This document shows positions 1 through 8,888 of a stretch of DNA of 45,477 nucleotides, piece by piece; the first letter of the stretch is position 1; the number at the start of each line of letters is the position of its first letter. Both the position numbers and the translations under genes were made by a program. The stretch lies in assembly GCF_003011895.2 (NCBI RefSeq), contig NZ_PXWF02000241.1, positions 1 through 45,477 of the forward strand. Direction: 5' to 3'. The stretch comes from Massilia glaciei. GTDB taxonomy: Bacteria > Pseudomonadota > Gammaproteobacteria > Burkholderiales > Burkholderiaceae_D. The notes under the pieces were generated by a model that worked only from the letters and a program-made list of their open reading frames with translations, made no database searches and was not told the DNA's origin.

Positions 1-125
1 AAATATTGGCGGACGTAACAACATTGAGAGGTCGTTGGCTCGCGAAGGGGGGCGACAGATTTCCCCGGTTCCCGACTGCTGCTTAGACGCTGAGGACGGC
101 ATCTTTGCGCGTTCAGATCTGACAA

Positions 126-139
126 ATGTCATGCGACAT
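126..139. promoter_or_regulatory. Possible operator upstream of the ABC exporter
   Basis: The arms ATGTC and GACAT form an inverted repeat around the spacer ATGC, about 65 bases upstream of the first gene. Such short palindromes are typical binding sites of dimeric regulators. No regulator gene is visible in the window, so the link is inferred from position only. I saw no other gene in bases 1-205. Confidence 0.25.
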
Positions 140-205
140 CGCTGACGAAACCCACTTACGCCGCTTTGGTCGCACAAGCATACTGGTTTCACGGAGGAAA
201 CCATA

Positions 206-1114
206 ATGCGCGATTCACAAAATATCAAAGAGACACTGGCCAGACTTGAAAACGTCAGCAAGTGTTACGGCAAGCTGAGAGCGCTCGATAGCCTGAGCTT
301 ATCGGTGAACGCCGGCGAAATGCTGGCCTTGCTGGGCCCCAATGGTGCAGGTAAAACGACGGCGGTTTCATTGCTGCTCAATCTGATTGAGGCCGACTCT
401 GGAAGGGTCAGCCTGTTTGACCAGAATCCGAAGGAACTATCTGCCCGACAACGCATCGGCGTCATGCTGCAAAGCGCCGAACTGCCGGAAACCTTGCGTG
501 TTTCGGAGTTGATTGCATTGACGCAGAGTTATTACCAAAAGAAACGTGCGGTCGCCGAAATCTGCGAGATGGCCGGCGTCGCCGATTTGCTTCCGCGTTT
601 CTACGGCAAGCTGTCCGGTGGCCAACAACGCCGCGTGCAGTTCGCGTTGGCGATCTGCGCCAAAGTGGACATTCTGTTTCTCGATGAACCAACAGTGGGT
701 CTGGATATCGAAGCGCGCGAAGCGATGTGGCAATGCCTGCGCAAACTGGTAGCGGAAGGCTGCGCGATTGTCCTGACCACGCACTATTTGGAAGAAGCCG
801 AGGCCTTGGCGGACCGCGTCATGGTGATCGCGCATGGTTCGGTCATTGCCGAGGGCAGCGTTGAATCGATTCGTTCACGCGTTTCCCTGCGCCGCATTCG
901 GTGCGTTAGCCAAATCGAAATCGAAAAAATCAAACAATGGCCTGGCATCGAAAGCGCAAGCCACGACGGCCAATACCTGATGATTCAAACGCAGGATGCC
1001 GAATTGGTGACACGCCGTTTATTGAATGAGGACGAAACCCTACAGCAGCTTGAAATCAAACGTGCCGGTTTGGCCGAAGCGTTTTTGGAATTGACCAGGG
1101 AGCAAGTCAAATGA
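206..1114 (+). CDS. ABC-2 type transporter ATP-binding protein
   Basis: This is the cytoplasmic ATPase subunit of an ABC exporter. Walker A (GPNGAGKTT, residues 44-52), the signature LSGGQQRR near residue 136 and Walker B with D-loop (LFLDEPTVGLD, near 158) are all present, followed by the switch histidine in LTTHYLEEAEAL. The 302-residue length and C-terminal tail fit the drug/polysaccharide exporter (CcmA/DrrA-like) class. The ATG follows a GGAGGAAACC ribosome-binding site. The stop overlaps the permease start (ATGA), so the two are translationally coupled. Substrate is unknown. Base composition is less GC-rich than in the genes that follow, which may mean separate ancestry. Confidence 0.9.
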   Translation: MRDSQNIKETLARLENVSKCYGKLRALDSLSLSVNAGEMLALLGPNGAGKTTAVSLLLNLIEADSGRVSLFDQNPKELSARQRIGVMLQSAELPETLRVSELIALTQSYYQKKRAVAEICEMAGVADLLPRFYGKLSGGQQRRVQFALAICAKVDILFLDEPTVGLDIEAREAMWQCLRKLVAEGCAIVLTTHYLEEAEALADRVMVIAHGSVIAEGSVESIRSRVSLRRIRCVSQIEIEKIKQWPGIESASHDGQYLMIQTQDAELVTRRLLNEDETLQQLEIKRAGLAEAFLELTREQVK

Positions 1115-1887
1115 ACACGCCAACGTTGAGTTCGAACCTTTCATACAGCGTGTGGTCGGTATATGCGACCGAAGCACGTCTTGAATTCATTCGCATGTTG
1201 CGCATGCCGATGTTCGCCTTGCCGGCATTGTTATTTCCGGCGATGTTCTATTCGCTGTTCGGCTTGCTGATGGCGAGAGGCAAGGGGGGCGTCAGCGCCT
1301 ATATGCTGGCGACGTATTGCATCTTTGGTGTGATGGGTCCGGGCCTGTTCGGTTTCGGCGTCAGCGTGGCGGTGGAAAAAGACCGCGGCTGGCTGACATG
1401 GCGTCGCGCGGTTCCGGCCCTTCCTGGCGCCTACTTCGTATCGAAGATGATCATGGCGATGATCTTCGCCTTCATTATTTTCCTGGAATTGGCCGTATTG
1501 GCAGCCACCTTGGGTGGTGTGCATCTTGAAGCCAGCCAATGGTCGCAGCTGATGTTGGTCAGCTTGTTGAGCTCTCTCCCGTTTTGCGCGCTGGGCCTGG
1601 TCATCGGGATACTGGTCAATGCCCAAGCGGCGCCAGCTGTCGTGAACTTCATCTATCTGCCGATGGCGTTTCTATCCGGGCTGTGGCTGCCGATCAGCTT
1701 GCTGCCGCAGTTTCTCGGTAAGCTTGCGCCGATCTGGCCGTCGTATCATGCCGCGCAAATTGCGTTGAAAGTGATTGGCGCCGATCTGGGAGCTCCGTTG
1801 TGGCATCACATCGCCTATTTGGTCATGTTCACCCTTGCCATGGCATGGTTGGCGGTGATGTTTTGGTCACGCATGAAAGTGAAATAA
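1111..1887 (+). CDS. ABC-2 type transporter permease
   Basis: This 258-residue integral membrane protein is the partner of the upstream ATPase, with a 4-base overlap. It has about six hydrophobic segments, starting with the stretch around FALPALLFPAMFYSLFG (residues 34-50), and the GLWLPISLLPQFLGKLAPIWP segment typical of ABC-2 permeases just before the last membrane helices. One ATPase plus one permease is the minimal exporter. The cargo (lipid, antibiotic or peptide) cannot be read from sequence. In other genomes such pairs often lie beside a DesK/DesR-type two-component system; none is seen downstream here. Confidence 0.85.
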   Translation: MNTPTLSSNLSYSVWSVYATEARLEFIRMLRMPMFALPALLFPAMFYSLFGLLMARGKGGVSAYMLATYCIFGVMGPGLFGFGVSVAVEKDRGWLTWRRAVPALPGAYFVSKMIMAMIFAFIIFLELAVLAATLGGVHLEASQWSQLMLVSLLSSLPFCALGLVIGILVNAQAAPAVVNFIYLPMAFLSGLWLPISLLPQFLGKLAPIWPSYHAAQIALKVIGADLGAPLWHHIAYLVMFTLAMAWLAVMFWSRMKVK

Positions 1888-1988
1888 GGTACGGCTGAGG
1901 TTTCTTCATTTCAGAACGCGATCAAGGGCTATACGTTTTTGTTCAAGAGCTGGTATCGGTTATACAGAAACGAATAGCCGTCCCGTGT

Positions 1989-2016
1989 TTGCGTAGTATA
2001 TACTTTAATATATACT
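1989..2016 (+). promoter_or_regulatory. vapBC promoter and palindromic operator
   Basis: A perfect inverted repeat has arms AGTATATA (1995-2002) and TATATACT (2009-2016) around CTTTAA. It overlaps a sigma70-like promoter: TTGCGT (1989-1994), 16-base spacer, TATACT (2011-2016). A complex bound here would block RNA polymerase, as expected for the conditional autoregulation known for VapBC. The predicted leader is only about 14 bases. Read by eye; strong symmetry but no experimental support. Confidence 0.6.
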
Positions 2017-2036
2017 CGCGTGGTATGGAGGACAAG

Positions 2037-2303
2037 ATGCACAAGATCGCAAAAATATTCATGAACGGGAGCAGTCAGGCGGTGCGTCTTCCCGCCGAGT
2101 TTCGCTTCGACGCAAAGGAAGTGTTCATCCGGCGCGACCCGGTGACTGGCGATGTGATCCTGTCGCGCAGGCCGAATGACTGGACCGCCTTTCTCGAGGC
2201 GGTCAAAGGCGCCGACGTGCCCCCAGATTTCCTGGGCTGTAGTGAGCGGGCGCAAGGCGCCGTTGAGCGCGACCCTTTCGACGCCTGGAAGGAGACCGAT
2301 TGA
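2037..2303 (+). CDS. vapB: VapB-type antitoxin (AbrB/SpoVT swapped-hairpin)
   Basis: This 88-residue antitoxin has an N-terminal swapped-hairpin DNA-binding domain, recognisable by [19 protein letters not shown] (residues 6-24), the VapB/MazE-like signature. The C-terminal half (DWTAFLEAV to the end) would be the toxin-wrapping segment. I chose ATG 2037 because GGAGGA lies 4 bases upstream; an in-frame ATG at 2025 lacks such a site. Its stop TGA overlaps the toxin ATG by one base, the usual coupling in this family. It probably represses its own promoter through the palindrome at 1995-2016. Confidence 0.85.
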   Translation: MHKIAKIFMNGSSQAVRLPAEFRFDAKEVFIRRDPVTGDVILSRRPNDWTAFLEAVKGADVPPDFLGCSERAQGAVERDPFDAWKETD

Positions 2304-2692
2304 TGCGGTACATGCTCGACACCAACACGGTCAGCGATCTGCTCAAGGGGGGCGCGACTGTCGCGCGTCTTCAGATGTCGCCTGTGGCGGACGTTTGTAT
2401 TTCTGCGGTTACCGAGGGGGAGCTGCTGTTCTGGCTGGCGAAACGGCCTGGAGCGACGCGGCTGCATGCTGCTGTCCGTGAATTCTTGCGGCACGTCGAA
2501 AGCGTTCCGTGGGACAGCGACGCCGCTGCCTCCTATGGAACCTTGCGGGCGAGCATGACAAGCAGCGGAAAGGTTCTCGGCGCGCTTGACATGATGATAG
2601 CCGCTCATGCCTTGGCAATCGGTCTGACGCTCGTGACGCACGACCAGGCATTTTCGATGGTCCCCGGCTTACTCTTGGACGATTGGAACTGA
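2303..2692 (+). CDS. vapC: VapC PIN-domain ribonuclease toxin
   Basis: This 129-residue PIN protein begins [16 protein letters not shown], with the first catalytic Asp at residue 6. It retains the central acidic motif (TEGELLFW) and the C-terminal LDMMIAAHAL plus TLVTHD block, so all expected Mg-binding acids appear intact. VapC toxins cleave tRNA or rRNA when the antitoxin is degraded. ATG 2303 overlaps the vapB stop (TGATG), with GGAGA 7 bases upstream; this is preferred over the TTG one codon earlier. Confidence 0.88.
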   Translation: MRYMLDTNTVSDLLKGGATVARLQMSPVADVCISAVTEGELLFWLAKRPGATRLHAAVREFLRHVESVPWDSDAAASYGTLRASMTSSGKVLGALDMMIAAHALAIGLTLVTHDQAFSMVPGLLLDDWN

Positions 2693-2956
2693 AGGGTCCA
2701 AGCCGGAAAACGACGCCCGATGCCACGCGATAATTGTCGCTCACCACGCGTGCGTTTCGCGTGGCGCCGTGACGGGTCCCCTGATCTCCGGCGAACCAAT
2801 GATCAATTGCCAAACGCCTATGCATGTGGGAGAATTTTGCACGAATTTCAACATTGGATATCCGACCTCATGACCCGGTACACGGTGCCGATCGATGAGA
2901 TGAACCCATGTTCCGGCGTCTATGTGGAGCGCACGCTCCAAAAACAAGGAAATTAC

Positions 2957-5900
2957 ATGCAATTTGCGCGCGGTGTTGTGGCGACAGCCATCGTTTTTTC
3001 TGGACTTGTTTTTGCGCAGCCCTCAGCCGATCCGCGCGCCGTGGTGGAGTCTTTCAATCCCAAAGGGTCCATCAAAGATGTGCGCCAAGTCGCCGCCCGC
3101 TTCTCCGAACCGATGGTCGCATTTGGCGACCCGCGATTGGAACCGCCGTTCGACATCGGCTGCGCGGCGAAAGGAAATGGACGTTGGGCCGACGCCCGTA
3201 ACTGGCTCTACGATTTCGAGTCCGATCTGCCAGCCGGGATCAAGTGCAATTTCAGCACCCGTCCCAAGCTCAAAGCCTTGTCCGGCAAAGACGTCAGTCC
3301 TGCCGCTTTCGACTTCAGTACCGGCGGTCCTTCGGTCCGCGAGACTTGGCCGCGAGAGGGCAACGAGGACGTAGACGAGGACCAGGTCTTTCTGCTCGGC
3401 CTTGATGCGGTGGCCGATATGGCCAGCGTGCGCGAGCATGCCTATTGCAGGACCAATGGACTCGGCGAGCGGGTGCCTCTGCAAATTATCGAGGGCAAAG
3501 AGCGCGAACAGATCCTTGCTGAACAAAAGGGCAAAGCCGGTGATTTTTTCCTGGTATTGAACAAACGCGGGCATGAGGGACTGCTGAAGGTCAAGGACAA
3601 GCGTCTCGACCAAGCCCCGCTCGCGCTGGTGGCGCGCTGCGGCCGCAAGCTTGCCGCCGGCAGCGAGGTGAATATCGTCTGGGGTGCCGGCATCCGCACC
3701 GCCACTGGTGTCGCCACCGACGCCGACCAAACCCTGCCCTTCAAGGTGCGCAAGGATTTTTCGGTCAAGTCCACCTGTGAGCGCGTCAACCCGAAAGCCG
3801 GTTGCATCCCCGTGGTGCCGATCTCGCTCAATTTTACGGCACCGGTCGACGCCAAATTGGCCGCCGCGATCGAATTGCGCGGCGCCGACGGCAAGGTGGT
3901 CCGCCCGACGCTCGATCCGCTGGAAAAAACCGTTCAATCGCTGACATTTAAAGGGCCGTTCGCATCGCGCAGCGAAGTGACCATCACGCTGCCTCCCGGA
4001 TTTCAAGACGATGCGAAACGGCCATTGGCGAATGCGTCGTCGTTTCCTTTAAAAATACGCATCGACGACGATCTGCCGCTCATCAAATTCCCATCTCATT
4101 TTGGTATCCTGGAAGCCAATGCGCAGCCGGTTCTGCCGGTCAGCGTGCGCAACGTGGAGGCCACACTGAAGGGCCTGCAGGCCAAAGTCGCCGGCGGGGC
4201 GCGGTCCAGCGGCGATGGCAAGATTGCGCGCATCGACACCAGCAGCGACACCAGCATCGCCAACTGGCTCAACAAGGTGTTGACCCCGCCGCACCAAACG
4301 CGAAGCGACGAGCAGGAACAGGATCGGCCGCGCCGCGAGGGCGAGATCCCACTCCTGTTCGGCAAAAAGGATGGCGACTACACGGCCACACCGGTGACGC
4401 TGCCGCGCGCCGAGGGGCCGCGCACGCTCGAGCTGATGGGCATACCGTTGCCATCGCCAGGTTTCTACGTCGTGGAATTCGCCAGCAAACGCCTGGGCCA
4501 AGCTTTGCACGGCACCGAGAAACCGTATTACGCCTATTCCAGCGCGTTGGTCACCAATATGGCGGTGCATTTCAAACTCGGACGTGAATCGTCGCTCGCC
4601 TGGGTGACGCAGCTCGACAATGCCAAGCCGGTCAAAAACGCCGAGGTCAACGTGCTGACCTGCGACGGCGATCCCCTATGGAGCGGCAAGACGGATGGTG
4701 ACGGCGTGGTGCGCATCAACGAGGAATTGCCAACCGATTATTACGCAAAGACTTGCCCCGGACTGTTGATCGTGGCCCGCAAAGAAAAGGACATGTCCTT
4801 CGCCCTGACCAGATGGAGCAACGGCATCGAACCATGGCAGTTCAATCTCGGTGGCGCAGGTTCGACAGATCCCGTCGTGGCCCATACCGTGTTTGACCGC
4901 CCCTTGTTCCGGGCCGGCGAAACGGTTTCGATGAAACACTTCGTGCGCACGCATACCGGTGCCGGTTTTGCCGGTCTCAAGCCGGAGCAGTTGGCCGGCA
5001 AGGCGACGCTGACCCACAATGGCAGCGACCAGGAGTACGAAGTGCCGATCACTTGGCGGGGCGGGGCGGGTGTGTCCAGTTGGGCCATTCCCAAGGAGGC
5101 GAAGCTGGGTAGCTATTCGGTCACGCTGGCTCTTGCCACGGGCGCGCGGCAATCGGGCAGCTTCCGTGTCGAGCAATTCCGCGTGCCGCTCATGAAGGCC
5201 GTGCTCAAGCCGCCCTCCAAGCCGCAGATCAGGGCAGCGCGCGTCGACGTCGATGCGCAATTGAGCTATTTGTCGGGCGGCGCCGCGGCCGGGGCGCCCG
5301 TCAAATTCCGCAGCAGGCTGGTGGCCTATCCGCTGCAGTTCCGCGACTACGACGATTTCACTTTCGGCGGCAAGGCGCCGAAAGTGGGGATCGAAGCGGT
5401 CGCGCCGTATTCCTACGATCCGGAGGAGGGCGAAAGCGGCGATGACGAATCCGGCGATGTGACCGCGCTCGTCGCAGGCTACCCGGTGCGCACCCGCAGC
5501 GCCACCCTGGACGCGAGCGGCGGAACGCGCGTGAGCTTCGACGGCCTGCCAAAGGCGGACGAAGCGCGCGCGCTCGAAGTGGAAATGGAGTACGTCGACC
5601 CGAACGGCCAAATCCTCACATCGGCGGCGCGGGTGCTGGTGCTGCCGTCGGCGCTGGTATTGGGCTTGCGCGTCGATGGTGGTTACGCCACCAAGGAAAA
5701 GATGTCGTTCAAGGTGCTGGCCTTGGATGCGCTGGGCCAGCCTCAGCCCAATCGCAAGATCAACGTCGATGCCTATCAGCGCAAGACGTATGCCTACCGC
5801 AAGCGCTTGCTGGGCGGCTTTTATGCCTACGAACAGACAGCCGAGGTCAAGCTCGTCGGCGAGCTTTGCAGCGGCAAGACCGACACGCGCGGCGTGTTGC

Positions 5901-8887
5901 AGTGCGCGGGCGAGTCGCCGGAATCGGGCGAGCTGATGTTGGTCGCCAAGGCGAAAGACGATGATGGCAACGTCGCGCAAGCGAGCAGCGAACTGTATGT
6001 CGCCGACGGCGATAACTGGTATGCCGCCTCGGCCAACGACCGGATCGACGTGTTGTCCGATAAACGCGACTACAAACCGGGCGAGACGGCGCGCTTCGAA
6101 GTGCGCATGCCTTTCCGCGAAGCGACCGCGCTGGTGACGGTCGAGCGTGAAGGCGTGCTCTATTCAAACGTGGTGTCGATCAGCGCCAAGTCGCCATATA
6201 TCGAGGTTCCGATCGCAAAGAATTTTGGTCCCAACACCTATATCTCGGTCATGGTGGTGCGCGGGCGCATCGACCCTGAATCGACGCGGTATTCGTGGCT
6301 GCGGCGCCTGTTCAACCGGATCGGCGTGTTTCTCGGACTGGCAAAAAAACTGCCGGCCGATAGCGATACCCATCCGACCGCGCTGGTCGATCTGACCAAG
6401 CCGGCATTCAGGCTCGGCATCGCGCAGATCCGCGTCGGCTGGGACGCCTATGAATTGAAGGTCAAGGTCGAACCCGAAAAGCAGATCTACCGGGTGCGCG
6501 ACCGCGCTTTTGTCAATATCCATGTGACCGACAGCGCCGGCAGACCGGCCGCCAATGCAGAGGTCGCGCTGGCGGCGGTGGACGAGGGCTTGCTGTCGCT
6601 GGTCTCGCCCACTTCCTGGAAACTGCTTGAAGCGATGATGCAGCGCCGTCCCGAGGAGGTGGTGACGTCGACCGCGCAGTCGCAAGTGATCGGCAAGCGC
6701 CATTTCGGCAAGAAGTCGGCCGCGCCCGGCGGCGGCGGCGGGGAGGGCGCCAACGCGCGCGAGCTGTTCGACACCCTGCTGCTGTGGAACCCGGCGCTGC
6801 GGCTCGACGCACGCGGCAACGCGCGCGTCGAAGTGCCGCTCAATGACTCGCTGACATCGTTCCGCATAGCGGCCATCGCCCACGGGGGCGACATGCAATT
6901 CGGCTCGGGCAGCGCCATCATCCGCACGACCCAGGACGTGATGCTGTTTTCGGGCCTGTCGCCGTTCGTGCGCGAAGGCGACCGCTTCGACGCCAGCGTG
7001 ACGGTGCGCAACGGCGGCGACCGGCCCCTCACACTCGACGTGAGCGCCGGCATGAGCGTCGGCATGGGCGTCGAAGGCGGCGCGGCCGAAAAGCCGGTCG
7101 GCACGCAGCGCATCAGCCTCAAAGCCGGCGAGGCGAGCACGCTGTCGTTCCCGGCCACGGTGCCCTTCGATGCGCAAAAATTGAACTGGAACATAGCCGC
7201 GACCGAGGTCGTGGCGCCGGGCGCGCTCAAACCAGCCCGCGACGCGCTCAAGTTCGTGCAAAGCGTTGGCGCCGCACACCCGGTGCGCGTCTACCAACAG
7301 ACGCTGGAGCAACTCGAGCCGGGCAAGGCGTGGAGCTTCCAGGTCCAGAAACCGGCGGGCGCGGTGGCCGGGCGCGGCGGCGTCGATGTGCGTCTGGTAA
7401 ATTCACTGGGCGGCGAGTTGGGCGGCCTGCGCGAATGGATGACGCGCTATCCCTACACCTGCCTGGAGCAGCGCGCGTCGGTCGCGGTCGCGCTGCAAGA
7501 CCCGGTCCGGTGGACCGGCGTCATGAACAGCCTGCCGTCGTTCCTCGACGGCGACGGCTTGGCGCGCTATTTCCCCATGGCCTGGCTGGCAGGCGACGAT
7601 GCGCTCACGGCCTACTTGCTGACCATCGCCAACGAAGCCGGTTACGAGATCCCCGAGGCGCCGCGCAACCTCATGTTGCGCGGCTTGGAAAACTTCGTCG
7701 CCGGCCGCATCCATCGTTACGGCTCGCTGCAAACGGCCGATGTCGTCCTGCGCAAGCTGGCCGCGATCGACGCGCTGGCGCGCCACGGCCATGCCAAGCC
7801 GACCATGCTCGAGTCGCTCGAGATCGCGCCCAATCTGTGGCCGAGTTCGGGCGTGATCGACTGGATATCGGTGCTCACGCACCTGAAGGAGGTGCCGGAC
7901 CGGGACCGCAAACTGGCCGAGGCGCAGCAGATCTTGCGCTCTCGCCTGATGTTCTCGGGCACCACGATGAGTTTCTCGACCGAAAAAAGCGACTACCTTT
8001 GGTGGCTGATGGTGTCGCCCGACGTCAACGCGGTGCGCGCCCTGCGCCTGATGCGCGACGATCCGGCGTTCCCGGCGGCGGACGCCGGCCGCCTCGCGCG
8101 CGGCGCCCTCGGCCGCCAGAGCAAGGGGCGCTGGAGCACCACCGTTGCCAATGCCTGGGGCGTGCTGGCGCTGCGCCATTTCAAGGACCGCTACGAAAAC
8201 ATACCGGTCAATGGCGGCAGCAGCGTCCAACTGGGCGACCAGGTGCGCCAATTGTCGTGGAGCGAGGCCGTTGCGGGGAGCGCCGGCGGCACCGGCGACC
8301 CGACCCTTGGCACGCCGATGGGGGCGGGACTGGCGGCCCACTTCGCGTGGCCAGCCGCGGCCGCCCCTTTGTCGCTGCAGCACGAGGGAGGGGGCAAGCC
8401 ATGGGCCTTCGTCGCCTCGCGCGCCTCCTTGCCGCTTGAAAAACCTTTGTTCGCCGGTTACAGCATTAAACGCACGGTGACCCCGGTCGAGCAGAAAAAG
8501 GGCGGGACCTGGCACAGTGGCGACACCTACCGCGTGACCCTCGAGATCGACGCCCAATCGGACCGGACCTGGGTGGTGCTGAACGATCCGGTGCCGGCGG
8601 GTGCGAGCATTTTGGGAAGCGGGCTGGGCGGCGACTCGGCGCAGCTGGCGGCGGGTGGCAAGAAGCTCGGCTGGCAGCGGCCCGCGTTCGAGGAGCGCGC
8701 CTTCGACGGCTTCCGCGCCTATTACAGCTACGTGCCCAAGGGGAAATTCACGATCGAGTACACCGTGCGCCTGAACGGCGCCGGGCGTTTCGAAATGCCC
8801 GCCTCACGGGTCGAAGCCATGTACGCCCCCGAAATATTCGGCGAAATGCCGGTGGCGAAGATGGACGTGACCGCGGCGGGCAAATAG
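2957..8887 (+). CDS. Bacterial alpha-2-macroglobulin family protein (YfhM-like)
   Basis: This is a large periplasmic protease-trapping protein of 1976 residues. The chosen ATG has AAGGA upstream and starts a signal peptide (hydrophobic core ATAIVFSGLVFA). The frame is open 79 codons further upstream, but that part has no such signals. Family segments appear in order: macroglobulin-like N-terminal domains, the A2M_N region (RPLFRAGETVSMKHFVRT), the bait-region domain (DKRDYKPGETARFEV), the A2M domain (LNDSLTSFRIAAIAH) and the thioester motif CLEQ with Cys1502 and Gln1505. Substrate cleavage in the bait region is known to expose the thioester, which couples covalently to the protease. E. coli YfhM is a lipoprotein; no lipobox cysteine is visible here, so this form is probably soluble. 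It lies one base from pbpC, the conserved pairing for this family. Confidence 0.92.
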   Translation: MQFARGVVATAIVFSGLVFAQPSADPRAVVESFNPKGSIKDVRQVAARFSEPMVAFGDPRLEPPFDIGCAAKGNGRWADARNWLYDFESDLPAGIKCNFSTRPKLKALSGKDVSPAAFDFSTGGPSVRETWPREGNEDVDEDQVFLLGLDAVADMASVREHAYCRTNGLGERVPLQIIEGKEREQILAEQKGKAGDFFLVLNKRGHEGLLKVKDKRLDQAPLALVARCGRKLAAGSEVNIVWGAGIRTATGVATDADQTLPFKVRKDFSVKSTCERVNPKAGCIPVVPISLNFTAPVDAKLAAAIELRGADGKVVRPTLDPLEKTVQSLTFKGPFASRSEVTITLPPGFQDDAKRPLANASSFPLKIRIDDDLPLIKFPSHFGILEANAQPVLPVSVRNVEATLKGLQAKVAGGARSSGDGKIARIDTSSDTSIANWLNKVLTPPHQTRSDEQEQDRPRREGEIPLLFGKKDGDYTATPVTLPRAEGPRTLELMGIPLPSPGFYVVEFASKRLGQALHGTEKPYYAYSSALVTNMAVHFKLGRESSLAWVTQLDNAKPVKNAEVNVLTCDGDPLWSGKTDGDGVVRINEELPTDYYAKTCPGLLIVARKEKDMSFALTRWSNGIEPWQFNLGGAGSTDPVVAHTVFDRPLFRAGETVSMKHFVRTHTGAGFAGLKPEQLAGKATLTHNGSDQEYEVPITWRGGAGVSSWAIPKEAKLGSYSVTLALATGARQSGSFRVEQFRVPLMKAVLKPPSKPQIRAARVDVDAQLSYLSGGAAAGAPVKFRSRLVAYPLQFRDYDDFTFGGKAPKVGIEAVAPYSYDPEEGESGDDESGDVTALVAGYPVRTRSATLDASGGTRVSFDGLPKADEARALEVEMEYVDPNGQILTSAARVLVLPSALVLGLRVDGGYATKEKMSFKVLALDALGQPQPNRKINVDAYQRKTYAYRKRLLGGFYAYEQTAEVKLVGELCSGKTDTRGVLQCAGESPESGELMLVAKAKDDDGNVAQASSELYVADGDNWYAASANDRIDVLSDKRDYKPGETARFEVRMPFREATALVTVEREGVLYSNVVSISAKSPYIEVPIAKNFGPNTYISVMVVRGRIDPESTRYSWLRRLFNRIGVFLGLAKKLPADSDTHPTALVDLTKPAFRLGIAQIRVGWDAYELKVKVEPEKQIYRVRDRAFVNIHVTDSAGRPAANAEVALAAVDEGLLSLVSPTSWKLLEAMMQRRPEEVVTSTAQSQVIGKRHFGKKSAAPGGGGGEGANARELFDTLLLWNPALRLDARGNARVEVPLNDSLTSFRIAAIAHGGDMQFGSGSAIIRTTQDVMLFSGLSPFVREGDRFDASVTVRNGGDRPLTLDVSAGMSVGMGVEGGAAEKPVGTQRISLKAGEASTLSFPATVPFDAQKLNWNIAATEVVAPGALKPARDALKFVQSVGAAHPVRVYQQTLEQLEPGKAWSFQVQKPAGAVAGRGGVDVRLVNSLGGELGGLREWMTRYPYTCLEQRASVAVALQDPVRWTGVMNSLPSFLDGDGLARYFPMAWLAGDDALTAYLLTIANEAGYEIPEAPRNLMLRGLENFVAGRIHRYGSLQTADVVLRKLAAIDALARHGHAKPTMLESLEIAPNLWPSSGVIDWISVLTHLKEVPDRDRKLAEAQQILRSRLMFSGTTMSFSTEKSDYLWWLMVSPDVNAVRALRLMRDDPAFPAADAGRLARGALGRQSKGRWSTTVANAWGVLALRHFKDRYENIPVNGGSSVQLGDQVRQLSWSEAVAGSAGGTGDPTLGTPMGAGLAAHFAWPAAAAPLSLQHEGGGKPWAFVASRASLPLEKPLFAGYSIKRTVTPVEQKKGGTWHSGDTYRVTLEIDAQSDRTWVVLNDPVPAGASILGSGLGGDSAQLAAGGKKLGWQRPAFEERAFDGFRAYYSYVPKGKFTIEYTVRLNGAGRFEMPASRVEAMYAPEIFGEMPVAKMDVTAAGK

Positions 8888-8888
8888 G

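Noticed and set aside
2720-2956. 79 codons upstream in frame with the alpha-2-macroglobulin gene
   Set aside because: They lack a ribosome-binding site and would bury the signal peptide inside the protein.
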